Positions 8,362 through 16,557 of a stretch of DNA of 36,610 bases are shown here, piece after piece. The first letter of the stretch is position 1. Each line of letters starts with the position of its first letter. A program made the translations under genes and the position numbers. The notes under the pieces are model-generated. The model made no database searches. It had not been told where the DNA came from and saw only the letters and a list, made by a program, of their open reading frames with translations. The stretch is taken from contig VEQH01000046.1 in NCBI GenBank assembly GCA_018883325.1, positions 1 through 36,610 on the forward strand, in the 5' to 3' direction. Origin of the DNA: Flavobacteriales bacterium. Lineage in GTDB: Bacteria; Bacteroidota; Bacteroidia; Flavobacteriales_D; Crocinitomicaceae.

Positions 8362-8790
8362 ATGAAACTCTACAAATTAGCATTTATAGCTTTGATTATC
8401 ACATTACTTTCTTCTTGCAATAAATATGAAGAAGGTCCAAATTTTTCGTTAAGTTCTAAAAAATCAAGGTTGGTTGGCGAATGGAAATTGGTAAAGCAAA
8501 CCGAAAATGGTAGCGAAATTGATTTACAAAATATCAATGCGACTGCGGTAATCGCTGAAAATGGAACTTATAGTATAAAATTTACACTTTACATTTTAGG
8601 AATTCCTATAACTGATGATTCAGATGGAAAATGGAAATTTAACGCCAATAAAACACAGGTTATTTTTACCGAAACTGGGGCTACCTCATCAAGTTTTAGA
8701 ACAATAATAAAACTGGCAGAGAATGAATTGAAATTAAAAGAAATCAACAATGATGGTGATATAATCATTGCTACTTACCACCCAAATTAG
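8362..8790 (+). CDS. Lipocalin-like lipoprotein, tandem copy 2
   Basis: 142 residues. Lipobox LSSC with lipidated Cys19, then KYEEGPNF-LSSKKSRLVGEWK, nearly identical to copy 1 over about 25 residues. The GKWKFNANKTQVIFTETG strand pair and NELKLKEI strand are also conserved, and the two genes can be aligned without gaps over most of their length. It is a recent duplicate of copy 1. No exact -7 box was found immediately upstream; it lies behind the copy 1 terminator, so it must have its own weak promoter or depend on read-through. Confidence 0.85.
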   Translation: MKLYKLAFIALIITLLSSCNKYEEGPNFSLSSKKSRLVGEWKLVKQTENGSEIDLQNINATAVIAENGTYSIKFTLYILGIPITDDSDGKWKFNANKTQVIFTETGATSSSFRTIIKLAENELKLKEINNDGDIIIATYHPN

Positions 8791-8833
8791 TTGCTTTTTG
8801 ATTGATTAGATTTCATTTATTTTAATTAGCTTT

Positions 8834-8863
8834 TTTGTAGTGAAAGAATTTATGCTAAATTTG
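8834..8863 (+). promoter_or_regulatory. Promoter of lipocalin-like copy 3 (-33 TTTG, -7 TAAATTTG)
   Basis: TTTG at 8834-8837 and TAAATTTG at 8856-8863 are separated by 18 bases and match both Bacteroidota promoter elements. The ATG lies 16 bases further on. This is the best two-element match in the window. Confidence 0.65.
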
Positions 8864-8879
8864 AAAAAAAATCAGCAAA

Positions 8880-9314
8880 ATGAGATTATTCGTACTTAGT
8901 TTATTGGCAATTTCTTTCTTAACCGTTACTTCTTGTAGCAAATACAGTGATGGTCCAAGTATTTCTTTCACAACAAGAAAAGCAAGACTTTGCAATGATT
9001 GGATTTTAGAGTCTTACTTTAGAAACGAAACGGATAAAACAGATGAAAATCAAACTATTAAATTGGTTTTTGACAAAGATGGAACTTACTCAAAGTCAAC
9101 TGTAACGAATTTTGCAGGTCAATTACAAGGCGAATATGAACACGGAACTTGGCAATTCGAAGATAACAAAGGGCAAGTATATTTATACAACGGAATTGAC
9201 GAAGAACCAATTCACGTTTACACAATCAAAGAATTGAGAAGAAAAAGATTAAAACTCGAAGAGAAATTTAGTTCTATTGGTGTTACAAACACATACCAAT
9301 TTGTAATCTTTTAA
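8880..9314 (+). CDS. Lipocalin-like lipoprotein, tandem copy 3 (divergent)
   Basis: 144 residues. Lipobox VTSC with lipidated Cys19, then SKYSDGPSISF--RKARLCNDW, a recognisable but more diverged form of the shared start. The Gly of the GxW signature is lost (CNDW), while GTWQFEDNKGQVY and RRKRLKLEEK keep the position of the later strands. It is an older paralogue of copies 1 and 2. Its own promoter suggests separate control. It converges with the dioxygenase gene, 17 bases from stop to stop. Confidence 0.83.
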   Translation: MRLFVLSLLAISFLTVTSCSKYSDGPSISFTTRKARLCNDWILESYFRNETDKTDENQTIKLVFDKDGTYSKSTVTNFAGQLQGEYEHGTWQFEDNKGQVYLYNGIDEEPIHVYTIKELRRKRLKLEEKFSSIGVTNTYQFVIF

Positions 9315-9317
9315 TCA

Positions 9318-9345
9318 AAAAAAAAGCGCTTTTAAACAAAGCGCT
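9318..9345 (-). terminator. Terminator of the dioxygenase gene, overlapping its stop codon
   Basis: AGCGCTTT (9325-9332) and AAAGCGCT (9338-9345) form a perfect 8-bp stem with a 5-base loop. On the minus strand it is followed by a T run (the A run at 9318-9324). The stem spans the last codons and the stop of the minus-strand gene. Confidence 0.7.
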
Positions 9346-9856
9346 CATCAACTTCCATAACGTGTTTACAATTCTTACAAGTTCTCATTTCTTCTGAATT
9401 GTAAAACTCCTTAAATCGTGGTAAAAAGTCCTTTTCAATATTTTCAAGCGGAAATTTATATTCTTTAAGTTGCGTATTGCATTTTTCACAAAACCACATC
9501 AATCCATCAATTAGATTCGTTCCTTTGCGCACTTTTTCAATTACCAAACCAACAGTATTTTCTCCTCTGATTGGTGAATGAGGAATATTTCCAGGAAGTA
9601 AAAACATTTCACCTTGCTTGATCTGAATATCTTTTGCTTCGCCTTCTAATTGAACTCTAACGGTTATATCTCCTTCAATTTGATAGAATAATTCTTCACT
9701 TTCATTATAGTGATAATCTTTGCGAGCATTTGGACCTCCTACGATCATTACAATAAAATCACCAGCTTGCTTGTATAAATTTTTATTTCCAACAGGTGGT
9801 TTCAACAAATCGCGATTTTCATCAATCCATTGTTGTAAATTAAATGGCATCAACAT
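9332..9856 (-). CDS. nbaC: 3-Hydroxyanthranilate 3,4-dioxygenase
   Basis: 174 residues, cupin fold. It opens the ring of 3-hydroxyanthranilate with O2 to give the precursor of quinolinate, in kynurenine-route tryptophan breakdown or NAD synthesis. The iron ligands are visible as H49, E55 and H93, with the substrate arginines R45 and R97. The C-terminal rubredoxin-like iron site has C123-x2-C126 and C160-x2-C163, the bacterial two-iron form. These agree with the known Cupriavidus enzyme at a constant offset of two, which supports the first ATG (a second is at codon 3). No other kynurenine gene is nearby. The gene symbol follows the pseudomonad name; haaO is also used. Confidence 0.93.
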   Translation of the reverse strand: MLMPFNLQQWIDENRDLLKPPVGNKNLYKQAGDFIVMIVGGPNARKDYHYNESEELFYQIEGDITVRVQLEGEAKDIQIKQGEMFLLPGNIPHSPIRGENTVGLVIEKVRKGTNLIDGLMWFCEKCNTQLKEYKFPLENIEKDFLPRFKEFYNSEEMRTCKNCKHVMEVDERFV

Positions 9857-10050
9857 AATTTCAAATTTTGTTCTAAAGTTAGTTTTTATTTAAAGTCTCA
9901 ACATCAAATTTAGTTAAGAATACGTTGTTTTTCGCTCATTTAAAATTAATCTAAACAAGAACTAATTCAATTGAATAAAACAAAAAAGTTAGCGCTTTCC
10001 ACTTTATTTTGTTATATTCACAGATGAAATTTCGTTTTAAAAAATAAAAC

Positions 10051-10647
10051 ATGAATTCTAACAGCTACCAACCTATCCTTTTCCTTGGAAATCGAGCTTT
10101 TGAAGTTTTTAAAACTTTTCATTCCGTAACATCAAAATCGAATCACCTGACTTTTTCTTCTGCGATTCCTTTTTCTGGATTGAAAAATACAATTCTATTT
10201 AATGATTTAAAGTTCGAAACCAATTGCGATTATGAGTTTGAATGTTTAAAAAACAAATTTGTTTCGTTGATTCAATCTAAACAAATTTCAACATCCTTTA
10301 AACTCATAGTTGGAGATCCTTCAGAGCTAATTTATCAAGCATTTTGCTGTGCCTTGCTTGAAACACAACTCTACACGGAAAGCGAATTTCACGAAATCCA
10401 CCTTTGGCTATATCCAATGGGAATGACAAGTCAAGACATAAGAAAAGAACTTTCACAATTAATCTACAAGCTTAAAAAACAAGAAACGCCAATTCTTTTA
10501 TTAAGAAAACCTATTCAAGAATCTACTGAAATTTTAAACGCGATTTTTACTAAAATCAATTCCTCTACTTTTTACGAATTGGAAGAAAAAATGAATGGTT
10601 TAGAATTTTTAATCGGCAAAAGAAGCGCCAATTTAATCGATGGATAA
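10051..10647 (+). CDS. Unknown cytoplasmic protein translationally linked to a sigma factor
   Basis: 198 residues, no signal peptide, no membrane segment. No family was recognised. The sequence alternates strands and helices in an alpha/beta manner (strands near ILFLGN, KLIVGDP, IHLWLYPMG and TPILLLRK), with a helical C-terminus. It starts with ATG after a 194-base intergenic region and overlaps the sigma factor gene by 8 bases, so the two are one transcript and probably made in fixed ratio. A regulatory role toward the sigma factor is possible from context only; it lacks the membrane helix of a typical anti-sigma factor. Confidence 0.8.
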   Translation: MNSNSYQPILFLGNRAFEVFKTFHSVTSKSNHLTFSSAIPFSGLKNTILFNDLKFETNCDYEFECLKNKFVSLIQSKQISTSFKLIVGDPSELIYQAFCCALLETQLYTESEFHEIHLWLYPMGMTSQDIRKELSQLIYKLKKQETPILLLRKPIQESTEILNAIFTKINSSTFYELEEKMNGLEFLIGKRSANLIDG

Positions 10648-11221
10648 ACAACTGCAAGAAGCTGTTTTCAATGAAGTAATGAATCGATACAGTAAATTCA
10701 TCTACTTACTGATTCGCGATAAATTTGAAGGTGAAGATATCAACGACATTTATCAAGATTTTTCGATTTTTCTCTTTCATCAAATTGGTAAATTTTATTC
10801 GGAATCAGCAAATCTCTTCGATACAAAAGCTTGGATTAGAACCGTTACAAACAACTTTTGTATTTCCGAATTAAGAAAAAGAAATGGTAAAAAACAACTA
10901 AAGTTTATATCAGAAGAAAAATCAGAAGTTATTCGACTTCATTTTGCAGATGAATCAATGGATAGTTCTTCACTTTATGATTTGCAAAATGCAACAGATC
11001 TTCACAAAGCAATGAGTCATTTATTAAGTTTTCTTTCAAAACGCGATGCTTTGATACTCAAAATGAAATACTTCTACGGTAAACCTTCTTCATACATCAG
11101 CAAAAGAATGAATGAAGCACATGTTGATGTTTATATTGGAAGATTAAAAGAAAAAATCAAGAAAAAAAGTGGAATTCAAGATATTCAAGGTTTTTTTGAA
11201 AAGTACAGAACAGCTATGTAA
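10640..11221 (+). CDS. ECF-like RNA polymerase sigma factor
   Basis: 193 residues. Region 2 covers about residues 15-82, with the DIYQDFSIFLFHQI helix and a KAWIRTVTNNFCISELRKR segment typical of the -10 recognition helix. Region 4 covers about residues 125-175, with LSKRDALILKMKYF, then a poorly conserved helix-turn-helix. Region 3 is absent, which is the ECF layout. It should direct RNA polymerase to a small regulon. There is no FecR-type anti-sigma gene beside it; instead the overlapping upstream gene is unknown. It converges on the glycosyltransferase gene with 9 bases between stops. Confidence 0.82.
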   Translation: MDKQLQEAVFNEVMNRYSKFIYLLIRDKFEGEDINDIYQDFSIFLFHQIGKFYSESANLFDTKAWIRTVTNNFCISELRKRNGKKQLKFISEEKSEVIRLHFADESMDSSSLYDLQNATDLHKAMSHLLSFLSKRDALILKMKYFYGKPSSYISKRMNEAHVDVYIGRLKEKIKKKSGIQDIQGFFEKYRTAM

Positions 11222-11230
11222 GGCTTAAGA

Positions 11231-12121
11231 CTAATTTTTCTTCTTAATTCTTCCAATCAGTTTATAATTCTGGTAATTTGGATTAATTCCAATCAATAAA
11301 AGTAAATCTTTCAAACGGTCTTTGGTGCTGCGTTTAGACATTGAAATATCAAAATCAAACTTCCAGTTTACCCTTTTCAATCGTTCTTCCATTACCTTCG
11401 GGTGTGAATCTTTGAAACGAGTCAATTGACTTACATGTTTTTCATATTCAAAAGTTTCAGCTTTAGCAACATTTTTCTCCATCCAATCATCGTCGTGCCA
11501 TAGTTTGTGGAAACTTTCTTGCTTTTGCTGCATTGCTCGTGGGTCTTTCACCCAACCATAATGATTGACGAATGCAGGAATAGCAATCACTTTTAGCTTT
11601 TCATTATCACCTTTACGAAAACCTTGTGCATCCTTAAATGAATAAATGGTTTTATCATTGCGTATCACACGAATTTCTTCCTTATACCAACTATTCGATG
11701 CTCCGATATAATCGTAAGAACCATAAAAATGCTGATAGTTGAAAAGTAGACCCTCTACCCTTTTGTCGTCTTTGTAAGCAAGCATCGCTTCTTTAATTAC
11801 GGGAAGATATTTTTCATGAATTACCTCGTCACCTTGAATATAAAAAGCCCAATCAGTATCATCACCAATTGCTTGAAAAGCCTTGTTGGTTTCAACTGCC
11901 AAAACAGCACCGTTTTCTCTTATCGAATCGTCCCAAACGGTTTCAATCACACGAATTTTTTGTGGATCAATTGATTTAATTAAATTCAAAGTATCGTCTT
12001 CTGAATTGCCCACTGCAACTACAAAATCATCACAAATTGGTAGAATAGATTGAATAGCCTCAACAATTGGGTAGTCCAATTTAATTCCATTTCGGATGAA
12101 AGAAAAACCTGTAACTTTCAA
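11231..12121 (-). CDS. Family 2-type glycosyltransferase, TTG start
   Basis: 296 residues, GT-A fold. The first strand SFIRNG and the VGNSEDDT loop fit nucleotide-sugar binding. YIQGDEVIHE (D98, E99) occupies the DxD-like metal and sugar-phosphate position. The C-terminal third is charged and holds WKFDFDISMSKRSTKDR. Sugar and acceptor are unknown. The start is TTG at 12119-12121: an in-frame TAA at 12128-12130 rules out any earlier start, and the next Met falls deep inside the fold. It begins 2 bases after the gatC stop on the same strand, so it is probably co-translated with gatC. Confidence 0.83.
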   Translation of the reverse strand: MKVTGFSFIRNGIKLDYPIVEAIQSILPICDDFVVAVGNSEDDTLNLIKSIDPQKIRVIETVWDDSIRENGAVLAVETNKAFQAIGDDTDWAFYIQGDEVIHEKYLPVIKEAMLAYKDDKRVEGLLFNYQHFYGSYDYIGASNSWYKEEIRVIRNDKTIYSFKDAQGFRKGDNEKLKVIAIPAFVNHYGWVKDPRAMQQKQESFHKLWHDDDWMEKNVAKAETFEYEKHVSQLTRFKDSHPKVMEERLKRVNWKFDFDISMSKRSTKDRLKDLLLLIGINPNYQNYKLIGRIKKKN

Positions 12122-12123
12122 AT

Positions 12124-12414
12124 TTATTTATCGAGAACTTTAGGGATTCGGAAGTAGTCAGAATCGCGTTTTGGTGCATTTTTCAAAGCTTCCTCATGTG
12201 TGATTGATACAACAGGAACATCCTCTCGCAAACGATTTACCTCACTTGACATAAAAATCAAAGGTTCAACATTTTCAGTTGGAACTTCACTTAATTTATC
12301 CATAAAATCAATGATTTTTTCCATGTCATTCTTAATTGCTTCCTGATCTGAACCTTTAAACTCGAGTCTAGAAAGGTGCGCAATGTGGTTTACGATTTCG
12401 TCGGTGATTTTCAT
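12124..12414 (-). CDS. gatC: Aspartyl/glutamyl-tRNA amidotransferase subunit C
   Basis: 96 residues, the normal length. GatC is the small stabilising subunit of GatCAB, which amidates Glu-tRNA-Gln (and Asp-tRNA-Asn). The family pattern is complete: HIAHLSRLEF near the start, a KIIDFMDKLSEV helix, EPLIF, LREDVP and the RDSDYFRIPKVL ending. gatA and gatB are not in the window. A -7 box lies 4 bases before the ATG, so the transcript is probably leaderless. The glycosyltransferase gene follows in the same transcript. Confidence 0.93.
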   Translation of the reverse strand: MKITDEIVNHIAHLSRLEFKGSDQEAIKNDMEKIIDFMDKLSEVPTENVEPLIFMSSEVNRLREDVPVVSITHEEALKNAPKRDSDYFRIPKVLDK

Positions 12415-12418
12415 GGTG

Positions 12419-12426
12419 CAAAGATA
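12419..12426 (-). promoter_or_regulatory. -7 box TATCTTTG of the gatC promoter
   Basis: Exact TAnnTTTG match with only CACC between it and the ATG. Transcription would start at or next to the A of the start codon. Confidence 0.6.
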
Positions 12427-12541
12427 GAATTTTATGATTTAAACGATTAAAGAATTTATCGCTTTTAATCAATCAATTTTTAGAAGTTGAACGAAAAGTA
12501 TTTTACCTTACCCAATTCGCGAAACTATTTTCTAAAATTAT

Positions 12542-12662
12542 AAGACCGTTGCAAAACTCGCTACTTGTCGTTACTCTAAAAATTTAAAATCCTCATTTAC
12601 AAGGGTAAACTCCGGGTTTAAATTTTTAGAAAGCCTAAATTATCGACTTTTGAAACGGTCTT
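12542..12662. repeat. 121-bp palindromic intergenic element
   Basis: The ends are inverted copies: AAGACCGTTGCA at 12542-12553 against the complement of TGAAACGGTCTT at 12651-12662 (11 of 12). Inside lies a perfect 14-bp inverted repeat, TCTAAAAATTTAAA at 12575-12588 and its complement at 12617-12630, with an extra short stem around AAGG. A 26-base piece of its left arm (12548-12573) recurs exactly at 24268-24293. It resembles a MITE or a folded dispersed repeat. It directly follows the glpF stop, so it may also end the glycerol operon transcript. Confidence 0.75.
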
Positions 12663-12663
12663 G

Positions 12664-13398
12664 TTATAAGTTCATATAAACTAATGCGGCTAAAACTCCA
12701 CCTACTAATGGCCCAACAACTGGAACCCAAGCATAAGCCCAATCAGGATTTTTATTCGGTCGAGGTAAGAATGCATAAACAATTCTTGGACCTAAATCTC
12801 TAGCGGGATTGATTGCATATCCTGTTGTTCCGCCAAGTGAAATTCCAATGACCCAAACTAAAAGTCCTACAGGTAAAGCCTCAAGTGCTCCTAAACCAAA
12901 TTGCACTTTTTCAATACCTTCAATTTCAACGCTCGGACCTGCAATGTGAAAAATTGCGAAGATTAAAATAAAGGTTCCAAAAAGTTCACTGAATAAATTT
13001 CTTGGAATGTTACGAATAGCTGGACCTGTGCAGAACGTTCCTTTTACTGTCGCATCGTCTTCTGTTGACTTATAGTGGTCAAAATAAAATTGGTAATTCA
13101 AAAAACTTCCTGCCATTGCACCCAAAAGTTGTGCAAGTATATATCCTGGAACTAAATTCCAATCAAATTTTCCAGCAGTAGCCAAGGCAACTGTTACGGC
13201 AGGATTCAAATGAGCACCACTAATTTTTCCGACCATAAATACAGCTACAAATACGGCCAATCCCCAACCTGTTGTAATCAGCAACCAAGCTTGATTTCCT
13301 TCTGCAAGTGTCTTTTTCAAGGAAACATTTGCGACAACGCCAGCACCAAGTATCAATAAAATGGCAGTTCCGATAAATTCAGCAAGGTAAATATTCAT
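12664..13398 (-). CDS. glpF: Glycerol facilitator (aquaglyceroporin)
   Basis: 244 residues, six membrane spans plus two half-helices. It is a passive channel for glycerol in the inner membrane. The two NPA boxes are at N65-P66-A67 (GAHLNPAV) and N197-P198-A199, the second followed by R200 and D201. The NPARD form with Asp marks glycerol-conducting members rather than pure water channels, and fits the operon. Last gene of glpK-glpD-glpF; its ATG overlaps the glpD stop by 4 bases (ATGA). The palindromic element follows. Confidence 0.92.
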   Translation of the reverse strand: MNIYLAEFIGTAILLILGAGVVANVSLKKTLAEGNQAWLLITTGWGLAVFVAVFMVGKISGAHLNPAVTVALATAGKFDWNLVPGYILAQLLGAMAGSFLNYQFYFDHYKSTEDDATVKGTFCTGPAIRNIPRNLFSELFGTFILIFAIFHIAGPSVEIEGIEKVQFGLGALEALPVGLLVWVIGISLGGTTGYAINPARDLGPRIVYAFLPRPNKNPDWAYAWVPVVGPLVGGVLAALVYMNL

Positions 13399-14930
13399 AA
13401 TTTATAATTTAAAGCAAGGTTAGTAAATTCATTAAGTTGTTGTAGCTCCCACTCCATATTTTGATTTAATTCTTCTGCCAATATTTTGACAACTTTTGGT
13501 GCAATCGCAATTGTTTCAGTAGCATCCAAAAACAGACAACGCGTTCTTCGTGCTAACATATCTTCTAAAGTAATCACCATTTCTTTTTGGACGCCGTAGC
13601 GAATTTGAGCTTCACAAATAAAAAGTTTGTTCGACAAAGATTCCATTTTGCCAAATTTTTCCAATTTTTCCAGTTCAGTTCCATAAACGTGAAGCGGATT
13701 ATCCCAATTACTATTTTCTTGAAAACCAAAGATTTTCATTTCTTCAGTTTCGCTTTTTCGAGCAGTCAAAGGATTGAATTTCAAAGCTAAATCAATCGCA
13801 TCTTCCCCCATTTTTCGGTATGTTGTCCATTTTCCACCTAAGACATTAATCAATCCACTAGTACTTCTTTCTACAACATGTTTCCTAGAAAGAGCTTTAG
13901 AAGATTTTCCTGTTGCCGAAATCAAAGGACGTAAACCAACAAAAACACTTTTCACATCTTGTCTTGTGGGTTTTCTTGTCATGTAAATTTCAGCATTTGC
14001 AAGAATAAAATTCACCTCTTCCTCAGTTGATTTGGGCTCGTAAGAAATCTCAGAAACTTCTGTATCCGTTGTTCCAACAACAACATGATCATTCCAAGGA
14101 ACGGCAAATAACACTCGTCCATCACTTGTATTTGGAACCATAATCGCATTTTCTGATTTCATGAAACTTTTATCAAGTACCAAATGTACCCCTTGACTTG
14201 GTCGAATTTTCAAAGCTGCATTTTCATCGTCAGATTTCATTATTTTCTCCGCAAAAACACCTGTTGCGTTGATAATAATTTTTGCAAAAATCTGATAGGA
14301 TTGATTGTTCAAATTATCCTTTGCAAGCACCCCAAGCAACTGATTTTCCTTTTTTATAAAAGAAGAAAACTCAAAATAATTCAAGACACAAGCACCTTTT
14401 TCGTCAATTGTGTGCGCCAGACTTATTGCCATTCGCGCATCGTCAAATTGTCCATCATGGTAAATTACTCCACCATTTAACTCGTCTTGATTTACATTTG
14501 GAATTTGGGAAATTGTTTCCTCTTTATTCAACATTTCAGAAGGTCCAAGTCCAAGTTTTCCCGCCATCAAATCGTATATTTTTAAACCAACACCATAGAA
14601 TGGATTTGCCCACCAGCTGTAAGTTGGAATAATAAAACGCATGTTGCGAACCAAATGAGGTGCATTTCGAAGCATTAATCCTCGTTCACGTAAAGCCTCT
14701 GTAACCAAAGAAATATCACCATTTTTCAAGTAGCGAACGCCACCATGAACCAATTTCGTGCTTCTTGATGATGTTCCTTTTCCGAAATCGTATTTCTCAA
14801 TTAATAGAACTGATAAGCCTCGACTTGCTGCGTCTAAAGCGGTTCCCAATCCTGTTGCGCCTCCTCCAATCACAAGTACGTCCCAAATTTCAGTTTGCGC
14901 AACCTTTTTTAGATTTTCAGAGCGATTCAT
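13395..14930 (-). CDS. glpD: Aerobic glycerol-3-phosphate dehydrogenase
   Basis: 511 residues. An FAD enzyme at the inner face of the cytoplasmic membrane that oxidises glycerol 3-phosphate to dihydroxyacetone phosphate and passes electrons to quinone. The N-terminal dinucleotide fold has GGGATG at 22-27, followed by the GlpD hallmark block GTSSRSTKLVHGGVRYL near residues 52-68. VPWNDHVVVGTTDTE and GLRPLI lie in the substrate-side region, and the C-terminal helical cap domain ends the protein. Both ends overlap neighbours by 4 bases, with glpK before and glpF after, so the three are tightly coupled. Confidence 0.94.
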   Translation of the reverse strand: MNRSENLKKVAQTEIWDVLVIGGGATGLGTALDAASRGLSVLLIEKYDFGKGTSSRSTKLVHGGVRYLKNGDISLVTEALRERGLMLRNAPHLVRNMRFIIPTYSWWANPFYGVGLKIYDLMAGKLGLGPSEMLNKEETISQIPNVNQDELNGGVIYHDGQFDDARMAISLAHTIDEKGACVLNYFEFSSFIKKENQLLGVLAKDNLNNQSYQIFAKIIINATGVFAEKIMKSDDENAALKIRPSQGVHLVLDKSFMKSENAIMVPNTSDGRVLFAVPWNDHVVVGTTDTEVSEISYEPKSTEEEVNFILANAEIYMTRKPTRQDVKSVFVGLRPLISATGKSSKALSRKHVVERSTSGLINVLGGKWTTYRKMGEDAIDLALKFNPLTARKSETEEMKIFGFQENSNWDNPLHVYGTELEKLEKFGKMESLSNKLFICEAQIRYGVQKEMVITLEDMLARRTRCLFLDATETIAIAPKVVKILAEELNQNMEWELQQLNEFTNLALNYKL

Positions 14931-16408
14931 TTAGTCGTAATTTTACCCATTCTCAAATTCCAAAGTGAAACTATTTTTGCCGTATTTTCATTTTGAATCG
15001 GTTGAAAAGCAGCTTCTTGTTGCCAAATTTTCTTTAATTCTTCCTGATCTTTCCAAAATCCTGTCCCTAATCCAGCGAGAAATGCAACGCCCAAAGCCGT
15101 TGTTTCTGTGGTACTTGGTCGAATCACTTCTGCGTTCAATAAGTCGGATTGTATTTGCATTAACAAATTATTTTTACTCGCGCCACCATCTACTTTCAAT
15201 GATGAAAAAACAACTCCTGCATCTTTTTGCATTTCAAAAATAATTTCCCTTGAACGCATTGCAATTGCTTCCAATGCTGCACGTGCAATATGACCTTTTA
15301 CTGTTCCACGGGTAATACCCATGATTGCACCTGTCGCATTTGAATCCCAATAAGGTGCTCCCAATCCTGCTAAAGCTGGAATAAAAGTTAAACCACCATT
15401 ATTTTCAACAGATTTAGCCAACGCTTCCACTTCAGCAGAAGACTCAATAATTTGTAATCCATCACGCAACCATTGAATCAATGCACCAGCAATAAACACA
15501 CTTCCTTCAATTGCATAAGAAGTTTTACCATTCACTTGCCACGCGATTGTGGTTAACATTTTATTATTTGATTTTACTGGTTTTTCACCTGTATTCATCA
15601 CACAAAAACAACCTGTACCATAAGTATTTTTAACCTCTCCAGCATCAAAACAAATTTGTCCAAATAAAGCCGCTTGTTGATCACCAGCTATTCCACTAAT
15701 CGGAATATTCGAATTCCAATCCGCAAGTTGTGCATAACCAACAATTCCAGAAGAAGGTTTTACCTCTGGTAACATTGTCGTCGGAACTTCCAATAAATCA
15801 ACTAATTCTTGGTCCCATTTCAAATCATGAATATTGTATAGCAAAGTTCGACTCGCATTACTTGGGTCGGTAACATGTGTTTGACGTTGGGTTAAATTCC
15901 AAATTAGCCATGTATCAATTGTTCCAAACAACAAATCTCCTTGCTCAGCCAAACTTCGATTCTCTTGTTTTTGGTCTAAAATCCATTTAATTTTTGTACC
16001 TGAAAAATAGGAATCTACCACTAAACCTGTCTTCTCTTGAATTTTTGTTTCATATCCTTTCGCCACCAATTCTTCACAAAAAGCAGCTGTTCTTCTGTCT
16101 TGCCAAACGATTGCATTGTAAACTGGCAAACCTGTAATTTTATTCCACACAACCGTTGTTTCACGTTGATTTGTTATACCAATCGCTTCAATCTGTTCTG
16201 GAGAAATATTTGCTTTGAAAAGTACTTCTTTGATTGCCTTTACCTGCGTTTCCCAAATCTCAATTGGATCGTGCTCAACCCACGATTCTTTGGGAAAATA
16301 TTGTTTAAATTCGTATTGTGCCAAAGCAATTTGATTGCCTTTTTGGTCAAAAATCAATGCTCTTGAACTTGTTGTTCCTGCATCAATAGCAAGTATATAT
16401 GGTTTCAT
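14927..16408 (-). CDS. glpK: Glycerol kinase
   Basis: 493 residues, normal length. It phosphorylates glycerol at C3 with ATP, trapping it in the cell. It has the FGGY-kinase fold: phosphate loop DAGTTSSR at 9-16, the GITNQRETT block, WQDRRT, the TIDTWLIW and SNASRTLLY blocks, GDQQAALFGQ, and GGASKN near the C-terminus. First gene of the glycerol operon. The 149 bases upstream, shared with the divergent cysteine-cluster gene, show no exact -7 box and no operator I could identify; no glpR-type regulator is nearby. Confidence 0.95.
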   Translation of the reverse strand: MKPYILAIDAGTTSSRALIFDQKGNQIALAQYEFKQYFPKESWVEHDPIEIWETQVKAIKEVLFKANISPEQIEAIGITNQRETTVVWNKITGLPVYNAIVWQDRRTAAFCEELVAKGYETKIQEKTGLVVDSYFSGTKIKWILDQKQENRSLAEQGDLLFGTIDTWLIWNLTQRQTHVTDPSNASRTLLYNIHDLKWDQELVDLLEVPTTMLPEVKPSSGIVGYAQLADWNSNIPISGIAGDQQAALFGQICFDAGEVKNTYGTGCFCVMNTGEKPVKSNNKMLTTIAWQVNGKTSYAIEGSVFIAGALIQWLRDGLQIIESSAEVEALAKSVENNGGLTFIPALAGLGAPYWDSNATGAIMGITRGTVKGHIARAALEAIAMRSREIIFEMQKDAGVVFSSLKVDGGASKNNLLMQIQSDLLNAEVIRPSTTETTALGVAFLAGLGTGFWKDQEELKKIWQQEAAFQPIQNENTAKIVSLWNLRMGKITTK

Positions 16409-16557
16409 TCTTGGATTTTTTTTCTAAGTTAAAATGAAATTTGAAATATCTTTAAAAATAAAACTTTTTCTCGTGAAAGACTTTTAAACTATCATTCATT
16501 TTAGAATCGAATTTCTTCAAATCCAAGAATTATTTTAACCTTTGACAAAACGTTACG

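Noticed and set aside
9332-9856. A kynurenine-pathway cluster around the dioxygenase
   Set aside because: No kynureninase, kynurenine monooxygenase or tryptophan dioxygenase gene is present on either side.
13587-16366. Several plus-strand frames inside glpD and glpK
   Set aside because: They are antisense to well-supported genes, are rich in Phe, Ser and Lys as shadows are, and show no motif.
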